Below, in pieces: positions 62,901-64,000 of a stretch of 64,000 bases of DNA (its first letter is position 1; each line of letters opens with the position of its first letter). The stretch covers positions 12,087,597 to 12,151,596 of the forward strand of contig OZ025208.1 in the NCBI GenBank assembly GCA_964019055.1, written 5' to 3'. The notes beneath the pieces were generated by a model that was given only the letters and a program-made list of their open reading frames with translations, ran no database searches and was not told the DNA's origin. The DNA is from Anthopleura xanthogrammica. Taxonomy: Eukaryota; Cnidaria; Anthozoa; Actiniaria; Actiniidae. The position numbers and the translations under genes are program-made.

Positions 62901-63944
62901 CTCAAATAAATATCATAGGCCACATGTACAGAGTGTGCTCTCTTACTTCATACTCTCTTGCAGCTGCTCATAAAGTACATGATTATCTATTATAGATATT
63001 ATTTTATTATTATTTCTCAAAACAAGAGATTAAGAGCCATTGAAATGAAAATGGGTCATTATTTTGCTAACTTGGTGCAGCACTGGCAGCTAAAGTCTCC
63101 AATTTGTAAATAACATGATTTATATCCAAGATGTTGTGCACAACTACTATTGCTTACAGGTTGTTTTACAGTTAGTGTCTCTCCTAATATGATTCTGATG
63201 ACTATTACTAAGTAACATTCTTGTGCTCAAATAACCCTCTATTAAGCAATATAACCTTTCAATTTAACCTTTAAACCTGTTACCTCTTGTCAATAATATT
63301 AATCATTTCTTTCAACTATTAAAACTAAAAACCTTCAGGAACATGTATGGCTTCTTAGATATAATATCATAACCTTAAAAAAATTAATTTACTCCTGATC
63401 TCTTAATGTTTTTCAAGTAGTTTAGAAGTACTTTGTTGAGGACTAAAACATCTCTGCACTTCAATATCAATTCCTATACTCTTTGCTCAAAGTTTGGCAA
63501 TTAATCTGGTCCTGTAATTTTCCAGCCTCGTCCAATTTATCTGCATTACTGGCTAACGATGCAGCCAAAGCAGGCGACGAACTTAAAGAGGAAGACTATC
63601 ATGCTCGACCACCACCACCAAGTGACTTTATCCACCCTATGCATGTCAGACCTGTAGAATCAATGAATGAAGAAGATTATAAACAAAGTTATACCAGCCC
63701 ACATGTACCAGAAAGACCATATGTAAGCCACCCACATGTACCAGAGAGACCATATGTAAGCCACCCACATGTACCAGAGAGACCATATGTAAGCCCCACT
63801 CACACTCAACCAGTGTCGCCACCAGGTGGTCATCAAGAGGTACATGTTCCAACATGGTATCAGGATATGCTTAAAGGAGAAGAGATTCCCACAGAAGAGC
63901 CATTGTCGTATGGTGTTCACAAGAAACAACCCTCATATGGTTAG
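47814..63944 (+). CDS. Gene 3: Enigma-type PDZ and SoHo-motif adaptor (10 exons, 3' end outside window)
   Basis: Plus-strand spliced gene with consistent phases. The N-terminal PDZ carries PWGFRLQGGKEF, the hallmark of Enigma/PDLIM/ZASP PDZ domains that bind alpha-actinin. Linkers rich in S, T and P follow, then PKPLPKKVPPPPPAKPERR, a likely SH3 or profilin ligand, then KKGNKWYKEMFKEMH, close to the sorbin-homology motif of ponsin/vinexin/ArgBP2, then a repeat region with VPTWYQDMLK. LIM or SH3 domains would be expected beyond the window. Role inferred: actin or Z-body scaffold. The last exon can end at TAG 63942-63944 or splice at 63939. Confidence 0.8.
49719..49772. repeat. MITE family B, single end
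   Basis: TCTTATTCTCAAGAGAATGA, GTGGTGTAGAATGGGAGAAG: one end of the family seen at 7643 and 58348. No partner end is present. Confidence 0.5.
50486..50694. repeat. Compound foldback with GATTGGCTGA motif
   Basis: TAATAATATACATGAAAAAA and its inverse TTTTTTTCATGTGTATTATT bracket TCTGATTGGCTGAGAGCAGT and two copies of AGTGCAGAAAAAAGGAAATC. A second palindrome (GGAAATCATATG ... CATATGATTTCC, 50601-50694) follows directly. Confidence 0.7.
51151..51321. repeat. hAT-like MITE with 8-bp target duplication
   Basis: Ends CAGGGCTCAA and TTGAGCCG, flanked on both sides by TGTATGTA (51143-51150 and 51322-51329). The flank is TG/TA-rich, so part of the match may be chance. It ends 89 bp before gene 3 exon 2. 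Confidence 0.6.
51411..51562 (+). CDS. Gene 3 exon 2: second half of PDZ
   Basis: ITPGSKAQHANIYEGLYVQA, NSRPSAEMTHSDALNVVKKS, GNKLELVLCW. It is phase 0 in and phase 2 out. The TH..A..... helix motif fits Enigma PDZ domains. It follows a 3.5-kb intron. Confidence 0.9.
51804..52004. repeat. MITE, GGGGCTGTTC type, TA flanks
   Basis: AGGGGCTGTTCGTCATT on the left is mirrored by AATAATGAACAGTCCC on the right. The interior has several ACCCCCTC blocks. TA lies at both borders. Confidence 0.6.
55168..55386. repeat. Recent 107-bp tandem duplication
   Basis: ATTACTTTCAGACATTCAAT begins both copies (55168 and 55275). They differ only by a few single-base indels, so the event is young. Confidence 0.9.
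56284..56477 (+). CDS. Gene 3 exon 3: linker
   Basis: KPDSSSVPSSAGAYTTEDIS, APSYATLPRGAQTWKGDVDE. Polar and low complexity; no ZM motif is convincingly seen. It is phase 2 in and phase 1 out. Confidence 0.82.
56635..56860. repeat. Compound inverted and direct repeat
   Basis: ACAAACCCTCAAACCCTCTC and GGGAACAAAG are mirrored by CTTTGTTCCTGTTCC and AGAGAGGGTTTGAGGGTCTG. TCTGGTCTAGCTGGGGT plus AACATTTTTAA-like sequence is also repeated directly after each arm. Confidence 0.65.
57030..57146 (+). CDS. Gene 3 exon 4: linker
   Basis: ANSRSEWDPNIISNVTRPPE and PIKLLTTPESIRSATSVTS. Phase 1-1, 117 nt, so skipping would keep the frame. Confidence 0.78.
57147..57812. other. Gene 3 intron 4
   Basis: AT-rich. 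GATTGGTTGATGGCGTGTGC, followed by ATTATGAGA, at 57478 matches GGTTGGCTGGTGGCGTGTGC, followed by ATTATGAGA, at 44068, an element shared with gene 2. Confidence 0.55.
57813..57888 (+). CDS. Gene 3 exon 5: linker
   Basis: ESSPYSEGRVHKGFERPQPV, GRGAR. It is phase 1 in and phase 2 out, with acceptor TTTTTCAG|. Confidence 0.75.
58348..58516. repeat. MITE family B, copy 2
   Basis: GTTTTCCCATTACAGACC and GGTCATTCCCAAGGGTCTTA on the left are mirrored by TTATTCTCAAGGGAATGACA and GGTCTGAAATGGGAAAAC on the right. Confidence 0.7.
58812..58842. repeat. Perfect 13-bp hairpin
   Basis: ACTAGTGGTCTAT-TAGTG-ATAGACCACTAGT, directly after CTGATTGGCTGAG; probably the core of a foldback element. Confidence 0.8.
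60270..60311 (+). CDS. Gene 3 exon 6: small linker exon, or alternative last exon
   Basis: FDEPSHESYGYKPP with donor CCACC|GTTAGT, phase 2 in and out, joining 61504 in frame. If the donor is not used the frame runs on through LVPHSTLSHYNYNRNLTIHL to a stop at 60376-60378, giving a short PDZ isoform. Confidence 0.65.
61504..61652 (+). CDS. Gene 3 exon 7: linker
   Basis: LTTGSIGSDEDFNMANGESS, GPHYASINRPAMNQFRKQKV. It is phase 2 in and phase 1 out, with acceptor TGTTTTTCAG|. Confidence 0.8.
61756..61905 (+). repeat. tRNA-derived SINE
   Basis: A-box-like GTGGCATAGCGGTACGGTGA, then GAGAGTACTCGCCTCTTACC, the B-box GGGTTTGAGCC (61813-61823), and a GGGCTCGGTGTCATG body with GGTTCTCTCCTGTGCTTCGA. 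It lies in gene 3 intron 7, ending about 35 bp before exon 8. Confidence 0.75.
61941..62056 (+). CDS. Gene 3 exon 8: proline-rich segment
   Basis: ATKDPKPLPKKVPPPPPAKP, ERRYPNILEQEKYKGPSRP. PPPPPAKP with the preceding KPLPKK fits class II SH3 ligands. It is phase 1 in and phase 0 out. Confidence 0.82.
62233..62296 (+). CDS. Gene 3 exon 9: SoHo-like motif
   Basis: AIKKGNKWYKEMFKEMHSTA. The WYK.MFK.[IM]H core resembles the sorbin-homology domain that binds flotillin in ponsin-family proteins. It is phase 0 in and phase 1 out. Confidence 0.78.
62297..63525. other. Gene 3 intron 9
   Basis: AT-rich. It contains TGTGTTGGTCAATTGTCAGC mirrored about 120 bp later by GGGTGATTGTCAACCAACAC, a further loose inverted repeat; no exon was seen. 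Confidence 0.55.
63526..63944 (+). CDS. Gene 3 exon 10: repeat region and second WY motif
   Basis: SSNLSALLANDAAKAGDELK, then three tandem PHVPERPYVSH units (33 bp each, 63699-63795), PVSPPGGHQE and VPTWYQDMLKGEEIPTEEPL. It ends YG then TAG, but a donor TATG|GTTAGT at 63939 would carry the gene on in phase 1. Confidence 0.75.
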
Positions 63945-64000
63945 TTAGGCAGTAGTGCTTAAAGATATTAATAAACTAAATAACTTAAATATTGAATCAG

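Overview
The window is animal nuclear DNA: AT-rich, with short exons, GT-AG introns, many small transposons and microsatellites. The extracellular modules (TSP1, EGF, Sushi, HYR, GCC2/GCC3, YWTD propellers), mostly one per symmetric phase 1-1 exon, and the repeat types (tRNA-derived SINEs, GATTGGCT-bearing foldbacks, a KIAA1958/Crypton-like tyrosine recombinase) suggest a cnidarian, probably an anthozoan. That assignment is inference from style. No prokaryotic gene, CRISPR array, rRNA or intact tRNA gene was seen.

Gene 1 (minus strand, 27700 down past base 1) is a large secreted or matrix protein. I resolved 27 exons with consistent splice phases; the acceptor of exon 5 is weak. Order: signal peptide, TSP1 plus EGF, Sushi exons, HYR, 3 Sushi, HYR, 2 Sushi, 2 HYR, Sushi, an unnamed domain spread over three exons, three GCC2/GCC3 modules, then at least 17 EGF repeats running off the left edge. 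The run HYR-HYR-Sushi-X-GCC2/3-EGF follows the order of vertebrate SVEP1. Intron 1 (about 9.7 kb) holds a 5.4 kb satellite of 20-bp units with no visible length change and a broken tyrosine-recombinase element.

Gene 2 (plus strand, about 30608-46229) starts about 3 kb away, head to head. It has two YWTD beta-propellers each followed by an EGF module, as in LRP proteins, then Sushi and HYR exons and the same HYR-HYR-Sushi-X-GCC2/3 tail, with a stop after one GCC2/GCC3 module. The two genes look like paralogues sharing a C-terminal core but with different N-termini. The signal-peptide exon of gene 2 was not found.

Gene 3 (plus strand, from 47814 to the right edge) has an Enigma/ZASP-type PDZ domain over two exons, proline-rich linkers, a sorbin-homology (SoHo-like) motif and a 3 x 11-residue repeat. 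A perfect CArG box lies 65 bp upstream of its ATG. It is probably a cytoskeletal or muscle adaptor; the 3' end is outside the window.

The introns carry several small transposon families present in two or three copies, foldback hairpins, hAT-like MITEs, SINEs, simple repeats and two relics of duplicated exons. The most unusual items are the indel-free satellite, the divergent paralogue pair with swapped N-terminal modules, the tyrosine-recombinase-related element sitting between two copies of a Sushi exon start, and the PDZ plus SoHo combination.
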